Source: Pseudoips prasinana (Eukaryota > Arthropoda > Insecta > Lepidoptera > Nolidae). From it: DNA of 64,000 bases. The notes below the pieces were generated by a model. The model did not search any database, was not told the origin of the DNA, and worked only from the letters and a program-made list of their open reading frames with translations. This document shows positions 20,055 through 31,588 of the stretch, piece after piece; positions within the stretch are counted from its first letter, which is position 1, and each line of letters starts with the position of its first letter. Where the stretch lies: assembly GCA_951640165.1 (NCBI GenBank), contig OX621237.1:7750001-7814000 (forward strand), read 5' to 3'. The position numbers and the translations under genes were made by a program.

Positions 20055-20679
20055 CACGCAACTAAGTGAGAATTGCATTGCATTATTTTGCAACTTGACA
20101 AGGTAAGTATTTTCACCTTACTGAATTACTGAATACACTCCAAGTTAAAACCCTGGGTGGGGCAAAATGTCACCATGTGTTTTGCAAGCGTCATATGCTA
20201 CAGTAACCACTTATCATTATGTGAACCAGATCCTTGCTTGGCGACTTGGTAGCATAAAAAAACAACTTGAACCCTCTAAGCTCAAAATATTATTTTAACT
20301 ACAAACTAACAACGACTATTTCAAAGTACCAGACTTCAATCCACAAGTAAACATGCAGAAAGTTAGCCAGATTATCTAACCCAGTATGTTGAAAATCCAT
20401 TCTGTAAAACTTCGACTGAACTTAGTGCCACAATAATTCAGAGACGAAAGAATTTCGAGGAAGTTCTGGCAAAAATTTTACATAGATATGCGAGTTCGTA
20501 GCGTCTGATGCTCACAATGGGTACTTCATTTATATTCCCTATTATTTCATAAATTGTTGGAGGCAACTTTCTAGGGAAGTGTTACGTTTTTGGGCGTTGA
20601 CTAGCTACAGAACTCAACAGATTTTGTGCAGTTAGATTTGATACAGATAAAAAATATCCTTACTTGGAGATAATTCTAT
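20055..20679. other. No recognisable feature
   Basis: AT-rich spacer without repeats recognised from elsewhere in the window. Confidence 0.4.
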
Positions 20680-20728
20680 ACAATGTGTATCATACTGGGT
20701 CATTATACACACACGGTCATCTAATCCT

Positions 20729-21722
20729 TTTTTTATTTTTTGCGGGGTGGAAAATCCTGCATGGATGTCCTCCGCCTTGGGGGAGGCGGAGGGCTCTGTC
20801 AGACTCCTACTGACTAAAAACCACCCCGGTGTTCCATCTCACAGCTGCGCCGGGGGTCGCGGGAACGAATGATACTTCCGCAACCCCCAGCTGGTGCTGG
20901 CCCATGCCTGCGGGCCTCCTCGCATTAGCGGGGGGAGTGAGGTGTTAAACTCCCCCCGAAACGTCTAAGAGGGGCGCGCGTGGAACACGTCGCGCCGCCA
21001 CCTCGGGTCCAGATGTGTAGTGGGCGACGGACGCCCCCGAGTCCGTCGCCCCTGGACCCATTTAGGGGGGCTGGAAGAGGGCAATGTCCGCCCTCCGCCG
21101 ACGCCCGGTGCGTCTGCTGCGGGCCGGATGAGAGAATGTAATCTCCCTCTCCCGCTCCGCAGCTTCCTTCCGCGAGATGACTGTCTCGCAGAAGGAAACC
21201 ACCGCGTCCCAGGACTCCTCGCTGCCAACCATCGAGTTCACGACGGCCGGCAACGACAGGTCACTGCCTACTCCAGAAATGAGGGCACGGCGCTGCTCCT
21301 CCCAAGCGGCACACTCTGCCAACGTATGCAGCGCCGTGTCCTCCCGACAGTCGACGCAGTGGTGACACCGGGCGTCCGGCTCCCTGTTTATGCGACACAG
21401 GTACTTCCCGAAGCAGCCATGCCCCGAGAGTACCTGCGTCACCCGAAACGACAGGGAGCCGTGCGTCCTCCCGAGCCAACGCTCGAGTACCGGCCGGACC
21501 GCCTCGATAGTGACGAGGCCGGCGGTTGGGCGCGATAGCCTGTCCCGCCATTCCGCCACCAGGGCCTCGCGAAGCTGCGACCGACGCAGCCCCATGTGTT
21601 GCTGCATCGGTCACTCGCCTTGCGCCAGCATCTCCTCACGCCACCGGTACAGTGACGCGAGTACTTTCGCCTCGAGGTCCCAGGGCGGGGATCCGGCCAG
21701 TACACAAGCCGCCTCGTAGGAG
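20729..21722 (-). mobile_element. R1-like LINE, 3' third, inserted in SINE A
   Basis: Strikingly GC-rich against its flanks. The 3' end on the minus strand is a non-coding UTR ending CCACCCCGCAAAAAATAAAA. The element is bracketed by 16-bp repeats ACGGTCATCTAATCCT (20713-20728) and ACGGTCATCTGATCCT (21723-21738), a target-site duplication with one later mutation. That sequence is part of the family A SINE tail, so the LINE entered a SINE. R1 elements proper are rDNA-specific; this one is outside rDNA, as in other R1-clade lineages. Confidence 0.85.
21062..21719 (-). pseudogene. R1-like retrotransposon ORF2, C-terminal fragment
   Basis: One frame runs from TVSYEAACVLAGSPPWDLEA at the 5' truncation point to a TGA near 21615, then continues as MGLRRSQLREALVAEWRDRL and PVLERWLGRTHGSLSFRVTQ. 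Next come the zinc-finger-like segment CHHCVDCREDTALHTLAEC and SWDAVVSFCETVISRKEAA. These are the thumb-distal and cysteine-rich C-terminal segments of R1-clade reverse transcriptases. The in-frame TGA and loss of endonuclease and RT domains make it non-functional. The ATG after the stop is probably not a real start. Confidence 0.85.
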
Positions 21723-21763
21723 ACGGTCATCTGATCCTAAACTAAGCAGGGCTTGTACATGTT

Positions 21764-22020
21764 GACGGGCCTGTTGGCGTGGTTGGCAATTGCTTGCTTT
21801 TCACGCTGGAGGTCGTGGGTTCGATTCCCATCCAGGACAGATATTTGTATGCAAGAACATGTCTGTTTGTCCTGAGTCTGGGTGTAATTACCTATATAAG
21901 TATGTATTTACAAATAAAAGTAGTATATCAGTTATCTGGTTTCATAGTAGAAGGATTACTTGAAGAAGTAGTACTTAGGATGGCCGAGTGTAAAAATGTC
22001 CAAGGATTTGTTATATTATT
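21764..22020 (+). mobile_element. SINE family A
   Basis: Head GACGGGCCTGTTGGCGTGGT, B box 'gttcgattcccatcc', body 'gtcctgagtctgggtgtaat', an altered tail from 21940 and an (ATT)n end at 22015. The tail lacks the usual 'tctgcttagtttgg'. Confidence 0.85.
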
Positions 22021-22024
22021 ATTA

Positions 22025-22112
22025 TTATGTAAATATCTGTCCTCTGTAGGAATCGAACTCACGACTTCCGGTGTGAAAATCAAACATTAGCCATCCACGC
22101 CAGGCCCGTCAA
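22025..22112 (-). mobile_element. SINE A head fragment
   Basis: 'gtaggaatcgaactcacgac' and 'ccatccacgccaggcccgtc' are the reversed B box and head of family A. It lies directly after the (ATT)n of the plus copy, head outward. Confidence 0.7.
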
Positions 22113-24804
22113 AAAATACGAAACATGGTTGATTTCTGTGATATGTATTTCTTCTGCCTAATTAATAAAGAAAGTAAGACTAGTACGCTTATACTAAGGA
22201 TGGATAAATCCATCAGTTCCAATATTTTCATGATTACCGTCTTTTTAATAAGCGACAACGCCAAAAAAGTTATAGCTCTCAAGATTTTCATACGCTACGT
22301 GATGTGTTCTATTTTATTACTTGTGACCATAAAAATGTCATAAAAGAAGCCATTACGATGTCCATGGCATGTCCTGTTTAAATGTCGGTGGTCACAATCT
22401 CAATTTGGCGAATTTTGTGATCTTGATAAAATACGAGGCGGTTATTGCAGATCTGATACCGAAAATACATACAATTATGCAGTAGATTTTTTATTGAGTG
22501 ATTGTTTTACGACGAGCGAAACATGAGTGGTGAAGCTCGATGATGTTAATTAATTTTTTTTATCACAGTCTCGCAGTTGTCTATTAGAATTCTGCTATAT
22601 AGTAATACAAGCAAATTCTAGCGCCCATAGATTTACTTCCGAAGAATTAAAGAAGAAGTTCTGAAGTTTCTTTTAAAAAAACCAAGTAAATTTCCTAACG
22701 ATCTTCTCCTGTTCAGAGTTCTACCAATAATTTACAGTAAATCTGTTGATACGATCTAAGCCATTACATTAGAAAGGTAAAGTCTTAAACTGCATGTAAA
22801 TAGAGCCTTTACAATGGTGAGCACACTACATATATATTTTTTGATGTTTATTATTTTGTGTGTTCTTATTATGCTGATAACTTGTAATTTTTTGTGTGTT
22901 CGATTTGAATAAATGTATTTATATTCTATTCATACGTTAAAAATATGGTGAAATTTGAGCAAAAAATAGTTTAATTATTGAAACGAAATTGCCCTGTACC
23001 TTATTATTGAAGAAAATATTAATGTTTTTGTGTTTAGTAGTGTGAGCATTACATGTCTATCAATTGGCGTCCGTAAAATACGTAATAAAACCTTAATCCA
23101 GCTCTTATAACGTATTATGTTGCAATTCGTATGGCTTATTAGCGAATAATTCATACGAATTTGCGATCGTAGATCAATCATTGCGCATACATTGCTATCG
23201 TTAGGTTTTTGCCAGATTTTTAAAAAGATAGAAGGTCTCGTGCTCAGTATAGTACTACGGCGTAGAGTGGTAGCAGTGATACCGTAGCAGGCTGCTACGT
23301 ACGACGTAGCAGTTAAACTTTATTCGATTGTCTATAAAGATATTAGAGCATGTACATTTATTCCTATTCAAGATTAAATAAACAAATATGATATATATAT
23401 ACCTATATATATTTAATTTGGCATTATTTGTATTAGTGCTGTACAGTTAAAACAATTTAAATATGTTTATATCTAGTAATCCGGACCTTTTAAAATACGC
23501 CATCCGTATCATCATTTTCATTTAATCGAGTAAACGACCAACAGTTGTCTGCCAAGCGCTTTCGACCGAAGCCTTTGGATGTGCACATAAAATTTGATTG
23601 CCTTTGAATGTTATATCGGAACATTCGTAATGTGTCCTTATATTACTTTCAATTTATGACTTGGGATCATGGGATTTGAGTATCCATTTTTACGGAGTAC
23701 TCAGATTATTTTGTGATGACTATTAGAATAGAAAGCAGATAAGTACTTAAGACAGTGAAAAGTAAAACTCGGCATATTATAATCACCTTGTTTGCAGATT
23801 TAGTTGTACCTGCATCTATCAAAAACATCCTTGCTTGTTCGTGGCCATTTCTAAAACAGATGATACGATAAATATGAATCAGTTTACGGCGAAGAAAGGT
23901 TTATGCAAAAGGAGTCAGATATAAGTAATAGGAGAAAAATATGACTACGTTTTTTTAACGTTAACCTTATCAAGTACCATATATAGTATTCATTTATAGA
24001 TTGTGAATAAAAAAAATTAACAACTTTGTTGCTTTTATGATTTGCCATTTTTACGACATTTATTAAATTGAGAATTATATGTGTAGTAATCATACGTGAT
24101 AAAAGCTAATATAAAAAATCTCATTAAATTAAACTATTTTTGAGACACGGCGGTATAAAAACTATACTCTGAAAAAAAAATATAATTACGAAAAATGTAT
24201 ATCAAGAGGTTCCTTCAATAAAGAAGTTTCTGTATTTTTTTTATTTTTTTTTCGTTATGAATCCCTACTGGTTTTATGACGAAAAAAAATGCCAAAAATA
24301 ACTGTAGTATTTTTTTTAAATTACAATAGTCTTACAAAGAACACATACCAAAATACTGAAATAAAATGGCTCTACTTAATGGCTTTTATCAAATGGTAAT
24401 ATTGTATCTCCAATAGGATTTACCTTTTCCTCTCTAGCCACTAAATTATTCCAAAGCTTTAAAAGAGCAATTAACATCATAACCCTAATTTAACTCTTTA
24501 AACCGCTGTTCAAAATTTATTACGCGTATTTAAATGTTTGAAGTTATATATTTTATTTGCCGCATTTACTTTTGATCTTAGTTTACAAAACAGTTAAACA
24601 TCGTGTTTATTTGACGATAGTTAAAAAGATCAAAGAATAATTTTGAATGAAGGTAATATGGATGAAATCTTTTAAACATAAATAAATAACATATGAAGTA
24701 GCCTCATAGAAATATGGGAGTAAATCATGTTATGAATACTGCTTAAAATAATTGTCCGTCAAATGAAGTTAGTTGGTCAAATATTTCAGTTTTAATTATA
24801 TTCG
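22113..24804. other. Long AT-rich stretch without recognisable content
   Basis: About 2.7 kb with no element landmarks. Small frames (for example 22125-22343 plus and 23884-24093 minus) are low-complexity in composition. A local GTAGCA-rich patch at 23255-23310 forms weak inverted repeats. It could be an intron or intergenic DNA. Confidence 0.45.
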
Positions 24805-24965
24805 CATCGACCTGTTGGCGTGGTTAGTAATTGCTTTCCTTTCACGCCGCAGGTCGAGGTTTAAGTTCCCACGCAAAACAGATATATATGATATAATTAT
24901 GTGCAAGAAGATGTCTGTTTATGCTGCTATGCATTTATAAAAAAATAGTATAAGTAGTTATAGGT
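24805..24965 (+). mobile_element. SINE family A, diverged
   Basis: 'cgacctgttggcgtggttag' with 'cctttcacgccgcaggtcga' and 'agaagatgtctgttta' shows a decayed head and body. The B box is damaged ('gtttaagttcccacgc'). Confidence 0.65.
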
Positions 24966-26785
24966 AGATATTGTTTAATTTATTTATTTTGTAGGTTTAA
25001 CGTACATGAAATGACAATGCCTATTTCACCGAATCTTATCTGACTGAATCTAAAACAACAGCATACAAAGCCAATGATTAACCTAACGAGTAGATAAACG
25101 GGTCATTAAATTTAAAGGAATATTACATTTTAGCTGCAACCGAGTACGGTTCAGTGTAAATGCTATGTAAAACACCAATATCTCTTAAATTTATTTTTAA
25201 CCTTTCATAGACAATTTTACAATAGAAATTTCATAATACTATAATTTTAATACATCTTATGTCTCATTTTAAAATGTATACAATAAAATGAAATATGGGA
25301 AATTAGCGGTTAGCAATGTTTATTAACTATGTAACGATGGACTTCCATCAAAGATTTTTATTATTTTGGCCTGACTATATGATCGATTATCAGTAAATAC
25401 ACCAGCACGACATCATACTTTAACTTAATTTTCTTGACAAATATTTCGACGTTTTGATTAAGTTATATTAATTGTGGTCACGAAATATTAACATGATCCA
25501 TAATCAATGCAACTTCATCAAAACGCCGAGAGAATGATAAATAATTATAATTAGTACACGAAAAGAATATTCAATAAAGATTAATAAATAAAATAAAATT
25601 CATAGAAAACCAATCACAATATTAGTGTCAAATATTTTCAGAAATAGTTAATTACGCCATAGTGGTAATGGATTATGGTTTGCTAAGGGACTTTTCTATA
25701 ATGTGTCGCAAATAAAAACTTTGTATTTTTATAATAGGTACGCACTAGAAAATGTCGTGTTTTTCTCGTGATCAATATGCCATAATTAGATTTTAGATTT
25801 CATTTTAGAGTTTCACCCTGATATTCTTCACGTTTAATTGTTTTATTCTGATTCAAAAAGATACAAAAGATTAAATCAATGTTTAAGAATGTCATATCAG
25901 AGGCCTGCTTGAACAACTCTGTCAATAGGGTAAGGACTGCCCATTGGATAACGTAAGTAAGCCACGTTGAAAATCAATAAAATATGTTAATATCTAAATG
26001 TGTCTCAACATTGGTCGGACTGATGTTCATTCGTTCGGTGGTTAGACCTTCGGTGTAGAATATTGTGCGGTTTCAGGTTCGATTGAGGCAAATAACATGT
26101 CGGTTTCAGCTTGCAAAAGAAAACAAAAAGGGCGTAACCGGAGTAGAAATATGCTTTTGAATGCTAAAAAGTCTGTCATTTTATATAATACATTATATTT
26201 GAAGAGCTTGCCGGTAATTCGTTTTAGTTTATTTCCATAAGTTACCATTCGGCTAAAAAACAAAGCCGATTAGTATCACCTGTATCCTCTGGAAGGATGT
26301 TAGCAAGTGAATTCTAAATTTGCAAGTGTGTATCGTTCGTATCTTAATGCAGAGCGCCTACCCCGAACTGGTTTAGACTCCTCGGACGATTAAATTTATG
26401 ATTTTACAATTTTTTACATATTTTTACTTAACTGGCCATTATGAAATTTTGCATATAGCGTACAGAACAGAATTTGGGATATACAAAAGTAGATAGTGCT
26501 AAATAGTAGCGTACTTTAAGTAAGGTACCACATAGCGTACTTTTGCTCTATGTTGAAGATTGTTTGTGTAAAATATTTATTTAGTCAATAAAAATGGGGT
26601 TCATTAAAAATAGAATTAATTTATTTTGTTTTTATTAGTATAGTTTTCACTGCAGTAATTATGTTTTTTTTTTAATATTTTCTATGTGAATTTTCATAAA
26701 TAGTAATGTAACAATTATATTCTAAAGTCACTCCACCACTTGACTGTAAATATTAATATAATTATCACCTTAACACGTGAACAAC
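24966..26785. other. AT-rich stretch, nothing supported
   Basis: Contains only a small family F remnant near 25895-25960 ('cagaggcctgcttgaacaac'). The frame at 26042-26263 (minus) has no motif. Confidence 0.4.
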
Positions 26786-26932
26786 TATGTACAGACGCCA
26801 GCACATCAAGCTACCCTAATCTGTCAAATTTCCCCAATTGAAAGTGAACCTTATGCTTTTCTGATAAAGTTGAAAATCTATAAAATAAATTTGACAGATT
26901 GGGGTAGCTGGATGTGCTGGCGTCTGTACATA
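26786..26932. mobile_element. Fold-back MITE family H, copy 1 (147 bp)
   Basis: Ends TATGTACAGACGCCAGCACA and its reverse complement. The arms extend through 'ctaccctaatctgtcaaatt' (left) and 'gacagattggggtagctgg' (right), with a short centre 'gataaagttgaaaatctata'. Flanked by TA-type sequence. Other copies: 27330-27477, 27690-27837 and 39754-39896. Non-coding; any frame through it is spurious. Confidence 0.8.
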
Positions 26933-27144
26933 TATTTTAACTCAACACATATATATTAACACAACACGAACTTCGCTAGTAACTTACAACTTAACAAACT
27001 GACAATGGAACGGTGGAATGGACACGCGAAATGGTGATAAAAACATGTAAATTATTGAACACATCATAAAACGACTGCTGAAACAAGATAGTACCTATTT
27101 TGAATGACAAAAAGTCCAGCACACCCCTTTAGAGTTTGTTAGCT

Positions 27145-27291
27145 TTATATAAGCCAACCGAGTCGAAATAATTGTGAGTGAAATGAGATTAAAGTCATAA
27201 GCAACTTATATTTGGAAATACTTTTCGCCAAGTACTTTTTCATTAGACGTCCGCCTGTACTATCAGCTATTCTAATCCATTCAACGGGTCT
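27145..27291 (-). CDS. Exon-like segment, unidentified, copied in inverted orientation at 27876-27973
   Basis: On the minus strand a pyrimidine-rich tract TGTTTTCTTTCAG ends at 27292, a good splice acceptor. An open segment follows, starting RPVEWIRIADSTGGRLMKKY then LAKSISKYKLLMT, continuing to a stop at 27145. The plus-strand duplicate (27876-27973) keeps the acceptor and coding stretch but breaks off after LLMT. The peptide looks protein-like but I do not recognise it, and no partner exon is visible. Could be a terminal exon, an exon relic or coincidence. Confidence 0.25.
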   Translation of the reverse strand, partial: RPVEWIRIADSTGGRLMKKYLAKSISKYKLLMTLISFHSQLFRLGWLI

Positions 27292-27329
27292 CTGAAAGAA
27301 AACAGTGTTATACGATAAGACCACACATT

Positions 27330-27477
27330 GCATGTACAGATGCAAGCACATCCAGCTACCCCAATCTGTCAAATTTCTTTTATAGATTTTCAACTTTATC
27401 ACAAAAGCATAGGGTTCACTTTCAATTGAGGAAATTTGACAGATTGAGGTAGCTTGATGAGCTGGCCTCTGTGCATA
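27330..27477. mobile_element. MITE family H, copy 2 (left arm)
   Basis: 'tacagatgcaagcacatcca' to 'gagctggcctctgtgcat'. More diverged at the ends than copy 1, and identical to copy 3 because both lie in the inverted repeat arms. Confidence 0.75.
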
Positions 27478-27689
27478 AATTTAAACTAGATCTGTATTCT
27501 GATATATATTTTGTGATGTGCAATAAAGTTTAACTATTTATATATCTAAGTCAGCAAACAAGTCATAGTCAACATAGTACAGGCGGACGTCTAATGACAA
27601 AGTTAGAAAAAGCTGACTTAGATATATAAATAGTTAAACTTTATTGCACATCACAAAATATATATCAGAATACAGATCTAGTTTAAATT

Positions 27690-27837
27690 TATGCACAGAG
27701 GCCAGCTCATCAAGCTACCTCAATCTGTCAAATTTCCTCAATTGAAAGTGAACCCTATGCTTTTGTGATAAAGTTGAAAATCTATAAAAGAAATTTGACA
27801 GATTGGGGTAGCTGGATGTGCTTGCATCTGTACATGC
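27690..27837. mobile_element. MITE family H, copy 3 (right arm)
   Basis: Exact mirror of copy 2; it arose by the inverted duplication and not by an independent insertion. Confidence 0.75.
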
Positions 27838-28277
27838 AATGTGTGGTCTTATCGTATAACACTGTTTTCTTTCAGAGACCCGTTGAATGGATTAGAATAG
27901 CTGATAGTACAGGCGGACGTCTAATGAAAAAGTACTTGGCGAAAAGTATTTCCAAATATAAGTTGCTTATGACGTTGATGAGCTGGCCTCTGTGCATAAA
28001 TTTAAACTAGATCTGTATTCTGATATATATTTTGTGATGTGCAATAAAGTTTAACTATTTATATATCTAAGTCAGCAAACAAGCTTACGATCCTCTTGTT
28101 GAAAAGCGGTCATCGTATCCTATGGGAACTTGTAGCACCTGAGGTATCAAATGCGCGTTGCCGATGCTGAAATCATATCTTACGCGATCGTAAAGGTTCG
28201 CAAGAGGTGCTCCTAATGGGTATGCAGTTCTAGTACGGTTTATTGGTTTAAATACTTTATCATATTAATGATATATA

Positions 28278-28390
28278 AACCCCGCTGGATGCAGTTAGCG
28301 CAAGACCGGTAATTGTGGAGGTCTTTCGGGGACGCCTTTGTTCAGCAGTGTACGTTTTTCGGCCTATAAGATGATGATGATGATATAGAA
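28278..28390 (+). mobile_element. RTE LINE 3' end fragment
   Basis: 'gcgcaagaccggtaattgtg' and 'ttcggcctataagatgatga' match the last coding and tail segment of the RTE elements at 10.2 and 54.4 kb, ending in (ATG)n. About 110 bp; the coding part is diverged. Confidence 0.65.
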
Positions 28391-29091
28391 AATTCCAAAG
28401 TGAAACAGTTGCCTGGAAGAGATTAGCATATATTTTAGCTATATGTCGCCGCTTAAAATAAGTATATCCATTGTTTTGTTGTACCTTTTATTGCAATAAA
28501 GTGTGCTTTCGTTCTTCTACTTATATATACGTGACTGGCTCAATTGAGAATTACTATGAGATATTAAAATTACTGCAAATAACATGAAAAAGGGAAACGT
28601 CAAAATAGAATTTTGAACAATGCTTAATCTATGGTACAATAAATTTGCAAGTGACTCTATAAAAAAATACTCTCGGATATCATCCATGATCATTTTTTTT
28701 TGTTGAGGATCTAAGTAGTTAATCGAACGTTCTAATAGAATAACGGGGAATTTTATTTTTTAATATATATATAAATATTGTAAAATTTAAAAACCAAACC
28801 CGCAGAACAATCAACCTCATTACAGATATTACGCCGTTTCCAATGAAAAAAATATCGTCAATTCGCAGCACCTTAACCGAAGATTATCATACCAATAAAT
28901 TGAAATGTCACTATCAAATGAACGAAGCAATTAAGGTCGCTGTATACGTCACACATCTTTTGTTCATATACCAAAGGGCCGTAATGAACGTTCGGATCTT
29001 GCTCAACAGCGTGGAAATCAAGTTCCTGTGTAGATGCTGAATCGTAGGTTGCTTTGTTTGTATTTTGCGTAGGCTTTGCATGTATTGCATT
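28391..29091. other. No recognisable feature
   Basis: AT-rich spacer. The frame at 28843-29040 has no motif. Confidence 0.35.
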
Positions 29092-29400
29092 ATTAAATAA
29101 AAATAAAATAAAAAAGGTTTTTATTCACGTAGACTTTAAAAAAGCGCTTGTAAATAGTCAGAACATGTTTGTAGTAATACAGTTATTATTTCTAGTTACT
29201 TATTACAGATATTTAGGTACACGGAATGTTAAAACATTTATACAATTTATTTTAAAATGGTAGCGACATTTAGCTAGCTTGTATTAAGTTATTGTCAAGG
29301 AGATTATGTTTAGTTGAAGCTTTTAATATTATATATTGAAATTTAAATTTTACTACATATTGTCTGATCATTAGTACTAGATTATTAATACATATAACTT
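29092..29400 (-). mobile_element. Composite element E, 3' part
   Basis: 'aaggtttttattcacgtaga' and 'aaaagcgcttgtaaatagtc' with 'gtattaagttattgtcaagg' are the reverse complement of the E tail at 8500-8740. The Bm1-like head is missing. Confidence 0.6.
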
Positions 29401-29444
29401 AAGACATTTATTAATACTACGGTAGGTATTCGATAACGTAACGT

Positions 29445-29560
29445 GGGCAGGCCTCTCACAAGGTGGGCCCACGATCTTGTAAGACCGGCCATTGTTGAGA
29501 TCCTTGAGGGAGGCATTTGCCCCGTTGTGAAAGTTTTTCGGCTAATATATTAATGCATAT
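29445..29560 (+). mobile_element. RTE LINE 3' end fragment
   Basis: 'gtgggcaggcctctcacaag', 'gatcttgtaagaccggccat' and 'agtttttcggctaat' track the RTE end at 54360-54480 with many substitutions. No clear (ATG)n tail remains. Confidence 0.55.
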
Positions 29561-30017
29561 TGGAAGTGAAACTCAGACTGTGATATGGTTTTGTAATTTC
29601 CATTTAAATGGGGAATTCACCAAATTCAGAGTACACCGTATATCACACGTGCGAGACTGAAATTATCGATAAATAGACGGAAATTAAGACTTAATTAATT
29701 TTTTTATTAAGTCATGTTTAGGTAAAAAGAAAAGAAAGACGTGGTTTAGAAAATAAAAGGAGCTATTTATTCCTACACCACCAACTTAGAGCAAAAGAAA
29801 CGTGTACGTGTGTGAAAAGAAATGTTTATACAACGATACGAAGCCATAGAGTAATATAGCGTTAATAGTGCTGTGCTCCAAACGCTACGTATGAATTGGT
29901 AAGGTAACACGTGCACATGGTGTTTCAGAAGTTTTAATTCTACTTCATATATGTTTTAAACTTTCGCAATTTGTACACATTTTTATATACTGTAGACACC
30001 GGTCTCAATCGCGATAA

Positions 30018-30159
30018 AGATAAAGGCAAATCATTACCTTGGTTACCCGACGTTTCGGCATGGATTGCACCAGCCGTGGTCACGAGTCGACCCGTGACCA
30101 CGGCTGGTGCGATCCATACCGAAACGTCGGGTAACCAAGGTAATAATTTGCCTATATCT
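30018..30159. repeat. Head-to-head inverted repeat, about 70-bp arms, possibly Penelope-like
   Basis: Read outward from the centre (about 30088) each arm gives 'gtgaccacggctggtgc', then a short GATCCATACC-like stretch, then CCGAAACGTCGGGTAACC and 'aaggtaataatttg'. The arms differ at only a few positions. The GAAAC...GGGTA...AATTTG order parallels the 3' region of the Penelope-like elements at 19.4 and 37.7 kb, hence the tentative assignment. No coding. Confidence 0.5.
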
Positions 30160-30354
30160 GTTCTCTTGTCATATTATTACCGTTTTAGCCCAGCGCAAAT
30201 ATATTTATGAACCCATATGACTGAAATACAAGGTGCCATCGGGATAATCAGGTGATGAAGCCAGGAGGTAAATAGTGACATAGATAACAAGAGTAATATT
30301 CCTTAGAAGTATCTTAACTTATTTTTTTTAAAGACAACGCCCGCACTAAGCAAT

Positions 30355-30535
30355 ATAATCCCTGTGTCGCGGGGTACTTGACAATCATATAATAGACGGA
30401 TACAAATTACATCCAGACTCAGAACAACTATTTGTGTGACCCATAAATAGTTGTCCAGCGCGGGACTCGAACCCGCAACACGAAGCGGTGAGGCGACTGC
30501 CTTAGCCGCTGCGCCCTACGTGTAGTCATAATAGA
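30355..30535 (-). mobile_element. SINE family C, nearly complete
   Basis: 3' end 'gtcgcggggtacttgacaat', body 'tgtgacccataaatagttgt', B box complement 'cgggactcgaacccgc', head complement 'agccgctgcgccctacgtg'. The best-preserved minus-strand C copy. Confidence 0.85.
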
Positions 30536-30814
30536 CGGAGATTTATAACATATAATCCAAGGAACACAATAATTTATGCAAACATAGGTATCTCTTTTCT
30601 ATCCAATGATCAAACTTTCTAAAACCAGTAAAATCTATCCAACTTTTACATTGAGATTTCTCAAACAGTCTTAAGCCCTTTTAAGTCTAATAAATCTATC
30701 GCCGCTATTCAATCGGACGGACACGAGAACTTGCGAGCTTGTCTGTAAATGTTACATTGGAAATAGGTAACTGAATCGGAACTTCGTAATTCAAGCTTGT
30801 AAGACTGTTGTAAG

Positions 30815-31015
30815 CTATGCATGGAATGGAATGGAATGAATTACCAGCTGCGGTGTTTCCCCAGCGCTACGACTCTCTCATCTTACGGTATCTCACGGTA
30901 GGCAGCGGTTTGCTGGGCCCTCTGGCACTGCAAATGTCCATGAGCAGCGGTTACCACTTACCATCAGGTGGGCCGCTAGCTCGTCTGCCTACAAAAGCAA
31001 TAAAAAAATTGCATA
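30815..31015 (+). mobile_element. Jockey/CR1-like LINE 3' end, copy 1
   Basis: The short frame WNELPAAVFPQRYDSL is the extreme C-terminus typical of these LINEs (W-N-x-L-P...F-P). The 3' UTR 'cggtaggcagcggtttgctg', 'gcggttaccacttaccatca' and 'ggtgggccgctagctcgtct' ends in an A-rich tail. The same UTR is at 48225-48330. Confidence 0.75.
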
Positions 31016-31235
31016 TACTACATTTTGAAACTTATCAAATTATACTAAATAGAACCCTAGCTGGTGTTCACAAATTGATTTCAAAGAATTCATAGCGATT
31101 TATCGTACATTAGTGATATATAATATTATACAAAATATTCATTTGGAATCGGTCATTTTCCATAATGAGGAACGGTAATATCTTGGAAATATAATGAGAA
31201 GGTTCAGTAAGTTCATTAAAGTTATAAATGGATAT

Positions 31236-31322
31236 TAAACACAATTAATCAATACTGTAGGTTTACTATTCTTACTTAAGGTTTACTTATCCAAAACACA
31301 ATTAATCAATACTGTAGGTTTA
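31236..31322 (+). repeat. Short direct duplication
   Basis: 'acacaattaatcaatactgt' plus 'aggttta' appears at about 31239-31265 and again at 31296-31322, a tandem duplication of roughly 57 bp. Confidence 0.7.
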
Positions 31323-31354
31323 ACGTTAAAATATAAATTCCTTGGGAAAAAGAA

Positions 31355-31566
31355 CACTCTGCCATCTGATCCCAAACTATGCAGACCCTGTACAAAAGCC
31401 AACAGACAAATGATAAAAAAGCTTATAAACATATTATAGATAAATTATACCCAGACACAGAGTAAATAATCATTACTTATACAAATATTTTTCCTGGGTG
31501 GTGATCGAACCTACAACCTCTGGCATAGTAGTCAGGGTTACTAATTGCTAGACTAACAGGCCAGTT
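31355..31566 (-). mobile_element. SINE family A, old copy
   Basis: Tail 'gccatctgatcccaaactat', body 'acccagacacagagtaa', degraded B box 'gtgatcgaacctacaacctc' and head 'ctagactaacaggccag'. Considerably diverged. Confidence 0.65.
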
Positions 31567-31588
31567 ACTTGAATATTTTAAATATTTA

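Larger units (their letters stand above)
20680..21757 (-). mobile_element. SINE A tail interrupted by the LINE
   Basis: 'gtcattatacacacacggtc' on the left and 'gatcctaaactaagcagggc' on the right are the two halves of a minus-oriented family A tail. Body and head are not present to the right; a separate plus-oriented A copy begins at 21764. Confidence 0.75.
27194..27973. repeat. Large inverted repeat, arms about 361 bp, 57-bp spacer
   Basis: 27194-27555 and 27613-27973 are essentially perfect reverse complements. Each arm carries one family H MITE and, outside it, an exon-like segment. The spacer 27556-27612 contains a third, direct partial copy of the arm ('agtacaggcggacgtctaat' at about 27576-27595). 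A fourth block at 27974-28083 repeats 27452-27561 in direct orientation. Arm identity implies a recent event. Confidence 0.9.

Noticed and set aside
20965..21719. Several long plus and minus frames over the GC-rich block
   Set aside because: High GC lowers stop frequency; only the minus frame with the CHHCVDCRED motif matches a known protein.
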